In this document: positions 1 to 9,456 of the stretch, piece after piece
How the letters are laid out: each line of letters opens with the position of its first letter
How positions within the stretch are numbered: position 1 is the first letter of the stretch
From: Prevotella sp. 885
GTDB lineage: Bacteria; Bacteroidota; Bacteroidia; Bacteroidales; Bacteroidaceae
Length of the DNA stretch: 64,000 bases
NCBI RefSeq assembly: GCF_002265625.1
Contig: NZ_NOVE01000003.1
Coordinates: 1 to 64,000 of the forward strand
Reading direction: 5' to 3'
Notes under the pieces: generated by a model
Told to the model about the DNA's origin: nothing
What the model saw: only the letters and a program-made list of their open reading frames with translations
The model's database searches: none
Position numbers and translations under genes: made by a program

Positions 1-162
1 ACGAATATCGGTTCTGTCACCTGGTCTCAGCTCGTTTTCGTCAAGGTATATGTGAACAAGCTTTGTTTCTTTCTTTTGCTCTACAAACACGTCTTTAAGG
101 TCGAACCAATCCAGCATGTGTTCGGGCAAAAGACATTCTGCAAGGAGTCTATACTTTTCCAT
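1..162 (-). CDS. ISAon1-type insertion-sequence N-terminal region protein, partial
   Basis: The minus strand opens with ATG at 162-160 and stays open to the window edge, so only the first 54 residues are visible. The protein begins MEKYRLLAECLLPEHML and continues with a segment containing HIYLDENELRPGD. From memory this resembles the small N-terminal protein encoded beside the transposase of ISAon1-type elements common in Bacteroides and Prevotella, which is inference without a search. The rest of the element, including the transposase, would lie left of the window. No terminal inverted repeat could be fixed in the 240 bases upstream. Confidence 0.5.
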   Translation of the reverse strand, partial: MEKYRLLAECLLPEHMLDWFDLKDVFVEQKKETKLVHIYLDENELRPGDRTDIR

Positions 163-402
163 ATTTATCCGTTCTTTGACTTTATAAACGGACAATATAG
201 TGTTTTTATTGTACTACGATATCCACACACTTTTTCCAGTGGTCCTCTTTTTCCTTGTCTTGGTGGCGGTTTCTGACATGAAAAGGTCCTGATGTGTTCA
301 TTTGTGCTGCATTATTGTTCAATTAGTATTTAAAAACGATACTGTAAAGGTGTGTTTATGTGTTTTTTGTTACCTTTACGCATCATTAATTATCAATCTG
401 AA

Positions 403-1230
403 ATGAATAAGCTAACGATTTTCCGACGCCTGTTATGCTGTGGCATGGTGTGTTGTGCTCTTGCATTGGTTGGATGCGACACGGTGTTTGATGTCCATCC
501 TTACGATGTTCATATACGTGGCGAGAAAGGTATCAACGCCAAGAACATTGCGCTTATAGAGAAGTCTACGCTGGATAAGGACACCATCCGCCTTGCTTTC
601 ATCAGCGACTCGCATAAATATTATAATGGTCTGCAGAATATAATCAAGGACATTAACCGTCGTGACACCATAGACTTTGTGGTTCATTGCGGCGACATAA
701 CTGACTGTGGCTCCACTCGTGAGTATGAGTGGGCGCGTGACAACATCGCCCGACTAAACAAGCCTTACGTCGTGCTGCTTGGCAATCATGACTGTCTTGG
801 AACCGGCAATGAGGTGTATGAGCGTATGTTTGGCGACCCCGACTTCAGCTTCATCGCTGGGCGGGTGAAGTTTGTGTGCCTGAATACCAATGCCATTGAG
901 TACGACTATTCGCGTCCCGTGCCCAACTTCGACTTCATGGAACAGGAGATGACGTCGCGTGCAGACGAGTTCAGCCGTACCGTGATGTGCATGCACGCCG
1001 CTCCTTATTCCGAACAGTTCAACAACAATGTGGCTAAGGTGTTTAATTATTACGTCATGCGCTTCCCCGAACCCATCTTCTGTCTCTATGGACACGGTCA
1101 TCACACGGAACAGCACGACATCTATGGCAATGGTCTGATGTATTATCAGGTAGGAAGTGCGCAGAAGCATAAGTATTACATATTCACCATCACTCCTAAA
1201 GGATACAGCTATGAAATCATTGAGGTTTAA
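403..1230 (+). CDS. Lipoprotein calcineurin-like metallophosphoesterase
   Basis: This 275-residue protein starts at MNKLTIFRRL, because an upstream in-frame ATG (352) would put 17 unlikely residues before the signal peptide. A hydrophobic segment ends in a lipobox-like ALVGC, so the mature protein is probably lipid-anchored. The calcineurin-like fold is supported by its metal motifs in order: ISDSH, CGDITD, GNHD, a later MHAAP and GHGHH. These bind two metal ions in phosphodiesterases and phosphatases of this family. The substrate cannot be read from sequence. The 3' end overlaps the next gene by 20 bases, which suggests coupled translation. Confidence 0.85.
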   Translation: MNKLTIFRRLLCCGMVCCALALVGCDTVFDVHPYDVHIRGEKGINAKNIALIEKSTLDKDTIRLAFISDSHKYYNGLQNIIKDINRRDTIDFVVHCGDITDCGSTREYEWARDNIARLNKPYVVLLGNHDCLGTGNEVYERMFGDPDFSFIAGRVKFVCLNTNAIEYDYSRPVPNFDFMEQEMTSRADEFSRTVMCMHAAPYSEQFNNNVAKVFNYYVMRFPEPIFCLYGHGHHTEQHDIYGNGLMYYQVGSAQKHKYYIFTITPKGYSYEIIEV

Positions 1231-1936
1231 TGTTTTGGCGGCATTTGCCGTCGCTCTGCTGGCTTTCACGTCTGCTTCTGCTCAGGATGCCTGGCATCGT
1301 GGTGGCGACTCGTTGGTGTATGTTGATCGCGATACGACGAAGTATGTACGTGATGGCAACAATCAGAACTTTTCGCGTTATGACAAGCGCATACATTATT
1401 ATCGTAAGGGTTGGGCGAGCCTGATTCCTACGCAGCACGTTTTGCAGTTCTGTGGCAATATGGGTCTTGTCTCCGTAGGTATTGGTTGGGATTACGGCAA
1501 GCGCAGACAATGGGAAACCCACTTGCTTGTGGGATTCGTGCCCAAGTACGAGTCTGACTATGCCAAGATGACGTTCACATTGAAGCAGAACTTCATCCCG
1601 TGGTCGAGGTATATGGGTCATGGCTGGACGTTCGAACCCTTGCAATGTGGCGTGTATTTCAATACCATATTCGGTCACGACTTCTGGGTGAAGCAGCCGG
1701 TACGATATGCTGGTGGTTATTATCCTTTCTCCACGCGCATACGTCCAAACATCTTTGTGGGACAACGTATTACGAAGATGGTGCCGCATAGCCGACGCAA
1801 GTATGTCAAGTCGGTGAGCTTCTTCTACGAACTGAGCGCCAACGACATCGGCATAATGAAGTTCGGCTATAACTGGAAGGCTGGATTCTGGGATGTCTTC
1901 GGACTGTCGTTAGGCTTCAAGACGCAACTGCTGTAG
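1211..1936 (+). CDS. Secreted, probably outer-membrane beta-barrel-like protein of unknown function
   Basis: The chosen start (1211) lies inside the 3' end of the phosphoesterase gene and gives a clear cleavable signal peptide ending in SASA before QDAW. The 241-residue product has many alternating aromatic and polar stretches and ends in LGFKTQLL, which fits a small beta-barrel or outer-membrane-associated protein. I do not recognise a named family. The 20-base overlap with the phosphoesterase suggests the two work together at the cell envelope, but this is inference from position only. Confidence 0.7.
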   Translation: MKSLRFNVLAAFAVALLAFTSASAQDAWHRGGDSLVYVDRDTTKYVRDGNNQNFSRYDKRIHYYRKGWASLIPTQHVLQFCGNMGLVSVGIGWDYGKRRQWETHLLVGFVPKYESDYAKMTFTLKQNFIPWSRYMGHGWTFEPLQCGVYFNTIFGHDFWVKQPVRYAGGYYPFSTRIRPNIFVGQRITKMVPHSRRKYVKSVSFFYELSANDIGIMKFGYNWKAGFWDVFGLSLGFKTQLL

Positions 1937-1965
1937 TTTCAAAGATATAAAGCTATATAAAAAGA

Positions 1966-2008
1966 GGGTGGGTCAGAAAAACTCGAAAGAAGTTCTTCTG
2001 ACCCACCC
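1966..2008. terminator. Bidirectional intrinsic terminator
   Basis: A perfect 13-bp inverted repeat (1966-1978 with 1996-2008) sits between two convergent genes, flanked by A-rich sequence on the left and T-rich sequence on the right. It can end transcription from both sides. Confidence 0.85.
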
Positions 2009-2049
2009 TTATTGTTTAATGTGGCATTAAGATGCCGTGACTATGGCAA

Positions 2050-3273
2050 TTAATCGCCGATGCCCTGGTTCTTCTTAGCCTCCTCCATCTTCTTGAGGAT
2101 GTCAGCAGGGATGGCGTTCTTGTTAACCATGTAGTCCATGGTGTTAGCCACGATGTAGTTCTTGGTCATATACCAGATGCCCTTGTAAGCACCTGTCTCG
2201 CCCCAAGAGTTCTTCACCATGTAGTACTCCTTGCCGTGCTGGTCCTTAGCGATACCGAAGATCAGCATGCCGTGGTCGTCAGTAAGCTCCCAGTTGTCGA
2301 AGCGCTGCTGGCGCTGCTCAGGAGTAGGAACGAGCTCAGGAACCTTGCATCCGAGAGAGTCGATGATGCTTGTGCGCTTTGTCGGAGACAACTTCAACCA
2401 GCGGGCCATGTCGCTACCTGAAAGGCTCTCAGCCTTCTTTGTGTCAACGAAGTAAGCGAGACCGTTACGTGTGAAGCCCGGCTCGCTAACGTCACCACCC
2501 CATGCTACTGTGTAACCGTTCATTACGGCGTTCTCGATAACGCGTGCCATATCCTCCATCGGAAGGTTCCAAGACAGCGGGTTGCGCCAGTTGTCCTGCA
2601 CCTCAACAGCGTACTGTGAATAGTAAGGCTTGTGTGAGTAGCTTGTGATTGACACGTAGTCGTTCATGTCAAGGCCGAGGCTTGCAGCGAAAGTTTTCGG
2701 TGTGTACTCCTTACCCTCGTATGTGAACTTCTCCGGGCACTTGCCGAGGTAAGCGTCGAGGATGCCCTGGAGTCCTACCTTCCACTGGCCAGAGATCTTG
2801 TTCTCCTTGCTTCTTGCGATACCGTTTACGTACGGCTCGAGCTGTCCGAAGAACTCGTTGAAGTTGTTGAGTGAGTCACCGTAGAGCGATCCGGGGAAAG
2901 GCATCTGGTCCTCAGGGCAGATACCGTAGTTCTTCAGAACGTAGAACACGTCGTAAGCAGAACCACCCTGTGCGAACTGGCAGTCGCCATGCAGACGAAC
3001 CACCTGAACGGCACGGTCCATGTAGTCCTTGTTAGCAACGAAAGACTCGCAGAGATCGTAGGTCTTGCCGGTCTTCTTCAGAATCTCAGCCTCGAAGTAA
3101 GACAATGTTGAGTATGCCCAACATGTGCCGCTACGGTTCTGGTCCTTGATGCTTGTGATGGGGTTCTCCTTCACTACTGTGAAGACAGGCTTGTTGCTTG
3201 CTGCCTTCTTTGGCTTAGCGTTTGCGCCAGTCGCGAGAAGTGCGAGGAGCGCGAGTGTCAGTACTTTCTTCAT
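2050..3273 (-). CDS. Secreted papain-like cysteine peptidase (C1 family)
   Basis: The start at 3273 (MKKVLTLALLALLATGANA) gives a typical signal peptide; a longer in-frame extension exists upstream but would bury it. The 407-residue protein has the C1 signatures in order: a glutamine-cysteine block (KDQNRSGTCWAYS), a histidine block (DDHGMLIFG) and an asparagine block (MVKNSWGETG). This supports a working Gln-Cys-His-Asn active site. The length and insertions resemble the bleomycin hydrolase/PepC-like branch seen in Bacteroidales. It is probably exported to the periplasm or surface and degrades peptides. The gene stands upstream of the terminator at 1966. Confidence 0.88.
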   Translation of the reverse strand: MKKVLTLALLALLATGANAKPKKAASNKPVFTVVKENPITSIKDQNRSGTCWAYSTLSYFEAEILKKTGKTYDLCESFVANKDYMDRAVQVVRLHGDCQFAQGGSAYDVFYVLKNYGICPEDQMPFPGSLYGDSLNNFNEFFGQLEPYVNGIARSKENKISGQWKVGLQGILDAYLGKCPEKFTYEGKEYTPKTFAASLGLDMNDYVSITSYSHKPYYSQYAVEVQDNWRNPLSWNLPMEDMARVIENAVMNGYTVAWGGDVSEPGFTRNGLAYFVDTKKAESLSGSDMARWLKLSPTKRTSIIDSLGCKVPELVPTPEQRQQRFDNWELTDDHGMLIFGIAKDQHGKEYYMVKNSWGETGAYKGIWYMTKNYIVANTMDYMVNKNAIPADILKKMEEAKKNQGIGD

Positions 3274-3352
3274 TTTGTTTTGTTGGTATTGGTTTTGTTG
3301 TTGTGTAAATAAATTCTTAATCTCTATTGCTTTTATGCAGACATTCTTCGGC

Positions 3353-4753
3353 TTAGTTCTCCGCCATGAATGCCTCCACGTCCTTCGGATGGTATGGAAT
3401 GCGCTTTTCGCCAATGAATCGGCAACCGTCCTTCGTGATGAGCACGTCGTCCTCTATACGTATTCCGCCGAAGTCCTTGTATGTCTCCAGCTTGTCGAAG
3501 TTGAGGAATTCAGCACAATGACCAGACTTCTTCCAGTCGTCGATGAGAGCGGGGATGAAGTAGATGCCCGGCTCGTCTGTCACCACGAAGCCTTCCTCCA
3601 GACGGCGTCCCATGCGCAGGCAGTTTGTGCCGAACTGGTCAAGGCGTGGACGTGTCTCCTCGTCGAAGCCTACGTTTATCTGGTCGAACGACTCCATGTC
3701 GTGTACGTCCATACCCATCATGTGTCCGAGTCCGTGAGGCAGGAACATGGCGTGTGCGCCGGCTGCCACAGCCTCGTCCACGTCGCCCTTCATCAGTCCG
3801 AGTTCCTTCAGGCGCTCCGTCATAAGGCGGCATACTGCGAAGTGAACGTCCATATATTTCACGCCGGGACGAGCTACGTCCAGTACGTAGTCGTGACATT
3901 CCTCCACGATGGAGTAAATCTCAAGCTGGCGCTGTGTGAACTTTCCGTTAACCGGGAACGTACGTGTGTTGTCCGAGCAGTAGTTGTTGATGGTCTCGCC
4001 ACCGCAGTCGCAGAGCACCAGTCGTCCGCTTTCCAGCTCTGCCATCGAGGGGTTGCCGTGCATAATCTCGCCGTGCTGGCTGAAGATGGTCGGGAAGCTT
4101 GGCATTGCTCCGTATGAATAGGCAATGCCGTCCACCTGACCTGCTACGTATTTCTCCGTGAGGCCTGGCTTTACGAGGCGCATTGCTGTTGTGTGCATCA
4201 TATAGCCTATCTCGGCTGCACGCTCCAGCTCCTCGATTTCCTGTTGCTCTTTGGTGGAGCGCATCTTCACCACAGCCTTGATAAGGTCGATGCTTGCCGA
4301 CTCTTTCTGCTGTACGGGATGGATGCCGAGCAGGTTGAATATCTGCAGTTTTATGTCAAAGCGGTAAGGAGGCAGGAAGTGAATGCGACGCTTCAGTTTG
4401 ATGGCTTCGTTGCATATTGTCTTCAGCGCCTTCATCGGAGCAGAATTGCTCACGCCCACGCTTTCTGCCATGTCATGCACGCTGTCTACGCTGCCGAACC
4501 ATACGATATCTTCGATGTCGATGTCGTTGCCGATAAGGGTTTCCGTGTCGTTGTCGACGTCGATCACGCCGACCAGTCCGTCACGGTTAAGTCCGAAATA
4601 ATAAAGGAATGACGAATCCTGGCGGAACGGGGAATATCCGTTGGCAGGGCAATTGCATGGCGACTCATTGTTGCCGAACAATATGATGATACCACTCTTT
4701 ACGAGCTCCTTGAGCTTGGCGCGGCGGCATACGTAGGTTGCTTTGTCAAACAT
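3353..4753 (-). CDS. Aminopeptidase P family protein (M24 metallopeptidase)
   Basis: This 466-residue protein has the two-part layout of aminopeptidase P/Xaa-Pro dipeptidase: an N-terminal creatinase-like domain and a C-terminal pita-bread domain. The five metal ligands are visible as LCDCGG and SDNTRTF (Asp), the PHGLGHMMGMDVHD block (His), TDEPGIY (Glu) and GIRIEDD (Glu). It should release N-terminal residues next to proline in the cytoplasm. There is no signal peptide. A minus-strand -7 box lies about 50 bases upstream. It may be co-transcribed with the C1 peptidase 80 bases downstream, which would link two peptide-degrading enzymes. Confidence 0.92.
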   Translation of the reverse strand: MFDKATYVCRRAKLKELVKSGIIILFGNNESPCNCPANGYSPFRQDSSFLYYFGLNRDGLVGVIDVDNDTETLIGNDIDIEDIVWFGSVDSVHDMAESVGVSNSAPMKALKTICNEAIKLKRRIHFLPPYRFDIKLQIFNLLGIHPVQQKESASIDLIKAVVKMRSTKEQQEIEELERAAEIGYMMHTTAMRLVKPGLTEKYVAGQVDGIAYSYGAMPSFPTIFSQHGEIMHGNPSMAELESGRLVLCDCGGETINNYCSDNTRTFPVNGKFTQRQLEIYSIVEECHDYVLDVARPGVKYMDVHFAVCRLMTERLKELGLMKGDVDEAVAAGAHAMFLPHGLGHMMGMDVHDMESFDQINVGFDEETRPRLDQFGTNCLRMGRRLEEGFVVTDEPGIYFIPALIDDWKKSGHCAEFLNFDKLETYKDFGGIRIEDDVLITKDGCRFIGEKRIPYHPKDVEAFMAEN

Positions 4754-4802
4754 GATTAGATTGATATTATTGTTAATATTCGTTTTAATGCGCTCAATAT
4801 TG

Positions 4803-4810
4803 CAAAGTTA
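4803..4810 (-). promoter_or_regulatory. Bacteroidetes -7 promoter box for the M24 peptidase gene
   Basis: The minus strand reads TAACTTTG, matching TAnnTTTG, about 50 bases before the ATG at 4753. Confidence 0.55.
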
Positions 4811-4926
4811 ATGAAATTAAAAGACAAAGCAAAGACAAAGTCTCGGCAATGCCTTATTTTATATTTTATTATGAAATGTGTGCGCTATTAATATATGTAT
4901 TCAATGGTTTTTCGCCCGAAAATCAT

Positions 4927-4934
4927 TATTTTTG
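4927..4934 (+). promoter_or_regulatory. Bacteroidetes -7 promoter box for the patatin-like gene
   Basis: TATTTTTG matches TAnnTTTG and lies 25 bases before the chosen start at 4960. It argues against the longer reading starting at 4849, which would begin upstream of the promoter. Confidence 0.6.
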
Positions 4935-4959
4935 CATGCGGATAATACAATTATACATC

Positions 4960-5820
4960 ATGATGACTATAGATAACAACACAGGACTGGTGCTTGAAGG
5001 CGGAGGAATGCGAGGAGTTTTCACGAGCGGTGTGCTCGATGGTTTTATGAAGCACGGTCTTTATTTTAATTATGTGGTGGCTGTGTCGGCAGGTGCATGC
5101 AACGGCATGTCGTATATGAGTCGTCAGCCACGCCGTGCACGTGTCTCGAACATAGATTATATGGCACGTTACGATTACATCGGTTTCCGTCATTTCCTTA
5201 CGCAGGGTAGCATTCTCGACACTAAGCTTCTTTACGATAAGTTTCCGAACGAGTTTATTCCCTTCGACTACGACACTTACTTCCAGAATCCTGCTACCTT
5301 CGAGATTGTCACCACCAACTGTCTCACTGGTCATGCCATGTATCTGCAGGAACGGTCAGACCGTCAGCGTGCCATTGACATCGTGCGTGCATCCAGTTCT
5401 CTGCCATTTGTCAGCAAGATAGTCACGGTGGACGGCATTCCCATGCTCGATGGCGGCATAGCCGACAGCATACCCGTTCTGCGAGCCATGGAGCTTGGTC
5501 ATGAACGTAACGTCCTTGTGCTTACGCGCAATCGTGGTTATCGCGATACGGGACGCGACCATAAGATTCCGCATTTCGTCTATAAGAACTATCCGCGCCT
5601 ACGTGTCCTGCTCAGCCATCGCCTTGAGGCTTACAACCGTCAGCTTGAGATGGTGGAGCGTCTTGAGGATGAAGGCAAGGTGGTGTGCATCCGCCCTGAG
5701 CGTCCTATGGAGGTGACGCGCATGGCGAAGGACATCGACAAGCTGGAGCGCCTTTATGAAGAAGGCTTCCGCTTGGGCGAGCGGTTTGCGCTTACCCATC
5801 CTTGGGTAAGCAGAACCTGA
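4960..5820 (+). CDS. Patatin-like phospholipase family protein
   Basis: This 286-residue protein starts at MMTIDNNTG just after a -7 box. It carries the patatin motifs: an oxyanion loop (EGGGMRGVFTSG), a nucleophile elbow AVSAGACNG with the catalytic serine, and the DGGIADSIP block with the catalytic aspartate. The elbow has alanine where many family members have glycine (GxSxG). It resembles the YjjU branch of bacterial patatins, which are predicted lipid acyl hydrolases in the cytoplasm or at the inner face of the membrane. No signal peptide is seen. The 3' end converges on the radical SAM gene with a gap of only three bases. Confidence 0.88.
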   Translation: MMTIDNNTGLVLEGGGMRGVFTSGVLDGFMKHGLYFNYVVAVSAGACNGMSYMSRQPRRARVSNIDYMARYDYIGFRHFLTQGSILDTKLLYDKFPNEFIPFDYDTYFQNPATFEIVTTNCLTGHAMYLQERSDRQRAIDIVRASSSLPFVSKIVTVDGIPMLDGGIADSIPVLRAMELGHERNVLVLTRNRGYRDTGRDHKIPHFVYKNYPRLRVLLSHRLEAYNRQLEMVERLEDEGKVVCIRPERPMEVTRMAKDIDKLERLYEEGFRLGERFALTHPWVSRT

Positions 5821-5823
5821 CAC

Positions 5824-6735
5824 CTACAGCAGCCGTCCCTGCCATGTCCTCCGACGCTTCAGCTCGTTGACCAGACGGTCCGTAAATTCGTGGTTCTTTA
5901 TTCCCCATTTCGGGGCAATGAGCATGTCGGCAGGCGACTGGCTGACGAATCTCTCCAGCACGAGGTCTTTTCGCAGTCGTTCTATGTAACGTATGCAGAC
6001 GTCTATGTATTCGTCGGCTGTGTAAAGTTTGAACGGATTGCTGAGATAGTCCTCGGCAAGCTGCGTGCCGCGGATTATCTGTAGCTGGTGCAATTTCAGA
6101 ATGTCGAGGGGCAGGGCTGATATCTCCGCTGCCTGCCTGATGTTGTCCTCCGCTGTCTCGCCGGGCAGCCCGAGGATGATGTGTCCGCCGGTAAGGATGC
6201 CGCGTTCGTGGGTGGCGATGATGGCGTCCCTTGAGCATTCGAAGGTGTGCCCGCGGTTGATGCGTTTCAGCGTGGCGTTGTCCACCGACTCGATGCCGTA
6301 TTCCACAATGACGAAAGTCCTTCGGCTCAGCTCCTCCAGATAGTCGAGCGTCTCCTCCGTCACGCAGTCTGGGCGTGTGCCGATGACGATGCCCACCACG
6401 CCGTCCTGCGACAGCGCCTCTTCATAGCGGCGGCGCAACGTGTCGAGTGGGGCATAGGTGTTGCTGTATGCCTGGAAGTAGGCGAGGTAACGCATGGTAG
6501 GATATTTCCGTGCGAAGAAGTCCTTGCCCGTCTGTATCTGCTCCCGGATGCCCTTCGCCGGATTGCAGTAAGAGGGATTAAACGTACGGTTGTCGCAGAA
6601 CGTGCATCCTCCTGCCGACACCGTTCCGTCACGGTTGGGGCATGAGAAACCGCCGTCTATGCTGATTTTCTGTACACGGAAACTGAACTGGCTGCGTATC
6701 CAGCTGCCGTAGTCATTATATAATTGTGGGTTCAT
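5824..6735 (-). CDS. Radical SAM protein, YhcC/YtqA type (TIGR01212-like)
   Basis: The start was placed at MNPQLYNDYG (6735); ten extra residues are possible upstream. The 303-residue protein has a widely spaced cluster CPNRDGTVSAGGCTFC, which is the variant iron-sulfur motif of the YhcC/YtqA branch and not the usual CxxxCxxC. Further family signs are FQAYSNTYAP, IGTRPDC, EYGIES and GGHIILGLPGE. The protein should bind a 4Fe-4S cluster and S-adenosylmethionine. Its substrate is not established from sequence. Confidence 0.88.
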   Translation of the reverse strand: MNPQLYNDYGSWIRSQFSFRVQKISIDGGFSCPNRDGTVSAGGCTFCDNRTFNPSYCNPAKGIREQIQTGKDFFARKYPTMRYLAYFQAYSNTYAPLDTLRRRYEEALSQDGVVGIVIGTRPDCVTEETLDYLEELSRRTFVIVEYGIESVDNATLKRINRGHTFECSRDAIIATHERGILTGGHIILGLPGETAEDNIRQAAEISALPLDILKLHQLQIIRGTQLAEDYLSNPFKLYTADEYIDVCIRYIERLRKDLVLERFVSQSPADMLIAPKWGIKNHEFTDRLVNELKRRRTWQGRLL

Positions 6736-6762
6736 TCTGAATCTTTGGATGGTTTTATTGTG

Positions 6763-6790
6763 CAAAAGTACGTTTTTTTCTATACCTTTG
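6763..6790. promoter_or_regulatory. Divergent promoter region with two -7 boxes
   Basis: The minus strand has TACTTTTG (6763-6770) facing the radical SAM gene. The plus strand has TACCTTTG (6783-6790) facing the DPP IV gene. Both match TAnnTTTG. Transcripts would diverge from this short segment. Confidence 0.55.
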
Positions 6791-6845
6791 CAAACGACTC
6801 AACATACAAAACCGAAAATCAAGAACTAATAATAAATTCATTAAG

Positions 6846-9050
6846 ATGAAACGTCTTTTCTTAACCATTACCGCACTACTTATGTTTGTAGCAACAATGT
6901 CGGCTGGTGGCAAGCTTACGCTTCCCGACATCACAAGCGGCAAGTTTGCCGCCAAGACAGTAAACGGCATCAATCCTATCGAAGGAACAGACACTTACGC
7001 ACGCATCAGTCAGGACGGCGAACGCGTGGTTTGCTGTTCGTTCAAGACGGGCAAGGAACTCTCTGTCCTCTTCGACGTGAAGAACACCATGGGATGCAAG
7101 ATTGATGGCTTTGACGACTATGTGCTTTCGCCCGACGGAAAGCGAATGCTCATCCAGACCAAGACGGAGCGCATCTATCGCCGCTCGTTCAAGGCCGACT
7201 TCTACATTTATAATATAGAGTCGCGCCGACTCGACCGTCTCTCTGACGGCGACAAGCAGCAGATTCCCACATGGTCGCCCGACGGACAGCAGGTGGCTTT
7301 CGTGCGTGGAGGCAACATCTTCCTCGTGAAGCTGCTTTATGACAACGCCGAGATTCAGGTGACGAAGGACGGCAAGTTCAATGAGGTAATCAACGGTTTA
7401 CCCGACTGGGTGAATGAGGAGGAGTTCGGCTTCAACAGCGCTCTTACCTTCAATGCTGACGGCACGATGATCTGCTGGATTCGTTACGACGAGTCGAAGG
7501 TCAAGACTTATTCGCTCGAGATGTATAAGGGCATGAAGCCCGCGAAGGAAGAGTACGACACCTATCCCGGATTATATTCGTACAAGTATCCGAAGGCTGG
7601 TGAGGACAACAGCACCGTAAGCGCTTGGAGCTACGACATCAAGAGCCATAAGATCAATCGCTTGCAGGTGCCTCTCGATGCTGACGGCTACATGCCTCGC
7701 ATCAAGCCCACCAACGACCCGATGCGCATCGTTGTCTACACAATGAACCGCCATCAGGACGACCTCTGCCTCTATGCTGTCAATCCGCGCAGCACCGTGG
7801 CACAGCTCATCATCAAGGAGCATGTAGACAAGTATGTGCGTGAGGAGGCAATGGAAGGCGTAAAGTTCGTCGGCGACAAGATTCTGCTCCCCAGCGATCG
7901 CTCTGGTTACACCAAGCTATACATCTATAATATGAACGGACAGCTGCAGCGCACCATCGGTGACGGCAACTACGACATCACTTCCGTATACGGCTACGAC
8001 CCCAAGACTGGCGACGTATATTATCAGGCTGCTGCCCTTGGAGCTACAGATCGTCAGGTCTACGTCACACACAAGAACGGCAAGACAGTACGCCTTACAG
8101 ACCGTGAGGGATGGAACACGGCGTTCTTCTCAGGCGACTTCCAGTACTTCGTCAATACATGGAGCGACTATAACACTCCCTATGTATTCACCACACGCAC
8201 ACGTGAGGGCAAGCTAATTAACACCATTGAGGACAACAAGGCTGTCAAGCAGCTCGTTTCTGACTATGGCTTCTGCAAGCGTGAGCCATTCTCATTCACC
8301 ACTTCCGAGGGCGTGGTGCTCAACGGATGGATGGTAAAGCCAAAGGACTTCGACGCCAACAAGAAGTATCCTGTCATCATGCATCAGTATAGCGGTCCCG
8401 GCAGCCAACAGGTCACCAATTCATGGAGCGCCGGATCGATGGGTCAGGGCGGTGCTTTCGACTCATATCTCGCTCAGGAGGGCTTCATTGTTGTAAGCGT
8501 TGACGGACGCGGAACAGGCGGTCGTGGCTCAGAGTTTGAGAAGTGCACATATCTTAACCTCGGCAATCTGGAGTCGAAGGATCAGGTAGAGACCGCTCTC
8601 TATGTAGGTTCGCTGCCTTACGTCGACAAGGACCGCATCGGCATCTGGGGATGGAGCTACGGTGGCTTCAACACTCTGATGAGTATGAGCGAGGGTCGTG
8701 GCGTCTTCCGTGCCGGTGTGGCAATAGCTCCTCCGACCAACTGGAAGTATTACGACTCTGTATATACAGAGCGCTACATGCGCACACCGAAGGAGAATCC
8801 TGACGGTTACGCCACCAACCCCATTGAGCGTGCCCCGAAGCTCCACGGCGCTCTCCTCATCTGCCACGGCACAGCCGACGACAATGTTCATCCGCAGAAC
8901 ACCTACGAATACTCTGAGGCGCTCGTTCAGGCAGACAAGGACTTCCGCGAACTCTTCTATACCAACCGCAATCACAGCATCTTCGGAGGCAACACCCGCA
9001 ACCACCTCCTCCGTCAGGTTGCACAGTTCTTCAAGACAGAGCTGAAGTAA
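6846..9050 (+). CDS. Dipeptidyl peptidase IV (S9 family serine peptidase)
   Basis: The 734-residue protein has an N-terminal signal peptide (MKRLFLTITALLMFVATMSA), a beta-propeller region and a C-terminal alpha/beta hydrolase domain. The serine sits in GWSYGG (S604), the aspartate in HGTADDN (D678) and the histidine in NRNHS (H710). The glutamate pair that holds the substrate N-terminus appears as DWVNEEE (191-193). Together these identify a DPP IV that removes Xaa-Pro or Xaa-Ala dipeptides in the periplasm. A -7 box lies 55 bases upstream and a terminator follows directly, so it is probably a single-gene unit. Confidence 0.95.
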   Translation: MKRLFLTITALLMFVATMSAGGKLTLPDITSGKFAAKTVNGINPIEGTDTYARISQDGERVVCCSFKTGKELSVLFDVKNTMGCKIDGFDDYVLSPDGKRMLIQTKTERIYRRSFKADFYIYNIESRRLDRLSDGDKQQIPTWSPDGQQVAFVRGGNIFLVKLLYDNAEIQVTKDGKFNEVINGLPDWVNEEEFGFNSALTFNADGTMICWIRYDESKVKTYSLEMYKGMKPAKEEYDTYPGLYSYKYPKAGEDNSTVSAWSYDIKSHKINRLQVPLDADGYMPRIKPTNDPMRIVVYTMNRHQDDLCLYAVNPRSTVAQLIIKEHVDKYVREEAMEGVKFVGDKILLPSDRSGYTKLYIYNMNGQLQRTIGDGNYDITSVYGYDPKTGDVYYQAAALGATDRQVYVTHKNGKTVRLTDREGWNTAFFSGDFQYFVNTWSDYNTPYVFTTRTREGKLINTIEDNKAVKQLVSDYGFCKREPFSFTTSEGVVLNGWMVKPKDFDANKKYPVIMHQYSGPGSQQVTNSWSAGSMGQGGAFDSYLAQEGFIVVSVDGRGTGGRGSEFEKCTYLNLGNLESKDQVETALYVGSLPYVDKDRIGIWGWSYGGFNTLMSMSEGRGVFRAGVAIAPPTNWKYYDSVYTERYMRTPKENPDGYATNPIERAPKLHGALLICHGTADDNVHPQNTYEYSEALVQADKDFRELFYTNRNHSIFGGNTRNHLLRQVAQFFKTELK

Positions 9051-9080
9051 TGTCTTTTTGATAACGCTAACATAAATAAT

Positions 9081-9120
9081 ATCCGCAAAGCCTCATCGTA
9101 GGGCCTTGCGGATTTTTGTT
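9081..9120 (+). terminator. Intrinsic terminator after the DPP IV gene
   Basis: An 8-bp stem (9081-9088 with 9106-9113) is followed by a T-rich run. It starts 30 bases after the stop codon. Confidence 0.8.
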
Positions 9121-9456
9121 TTAAAGCATATGGAAGCATTCTGCTATGGGTGGATGCGTGGCTACGGCGAGACGCCATAGCCTCCTATGTTTGCCTCGCC
9201 TGCTGTAATTCACAACTGAATAATTCAAAATCGTAGGCGAAGCCGAGAATAATTCAAAACTCAAAACTCAAAATTCCTAATTCTTCGGCGGTTCCGCCGA
9301 AGACAATATTTGCATTTCTAACGCTCAATACTATGAGCCCGGCGCACGAAGAAATCTTTGGTGCGAATTTCTTGAGTTTTGAGCGTTTGGGGCTATATCG
9401 TTAATACCCAGTCGGTTATGTGGTTTGCGGAAAAAGTGCGTAAACAAACGGGTTGT
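9121..9456. other. Gene-free stretch with a short hairpin
   Basis: No convincing coding region was found on either strand. The stretch contains short AATTCAAAACTC-like direct repeats around 9225-9275 and a tight GC-rich hairpin (arms 9283-9291 and 9294-9302). Its role is unknown. Confidence 0.5.

Noticed and set aside
52..276. 74-codon plus-strand frame at the window start
   Set aside because: It is antisense to the insertion-sequence protein frame and lacks any protein-like pattern.
754..1269. 171-codon minus-strand frame under the phosphoesterase gene
   Set aside because: It is antisense to a gene with intact metal motifs and has no domain of its own.
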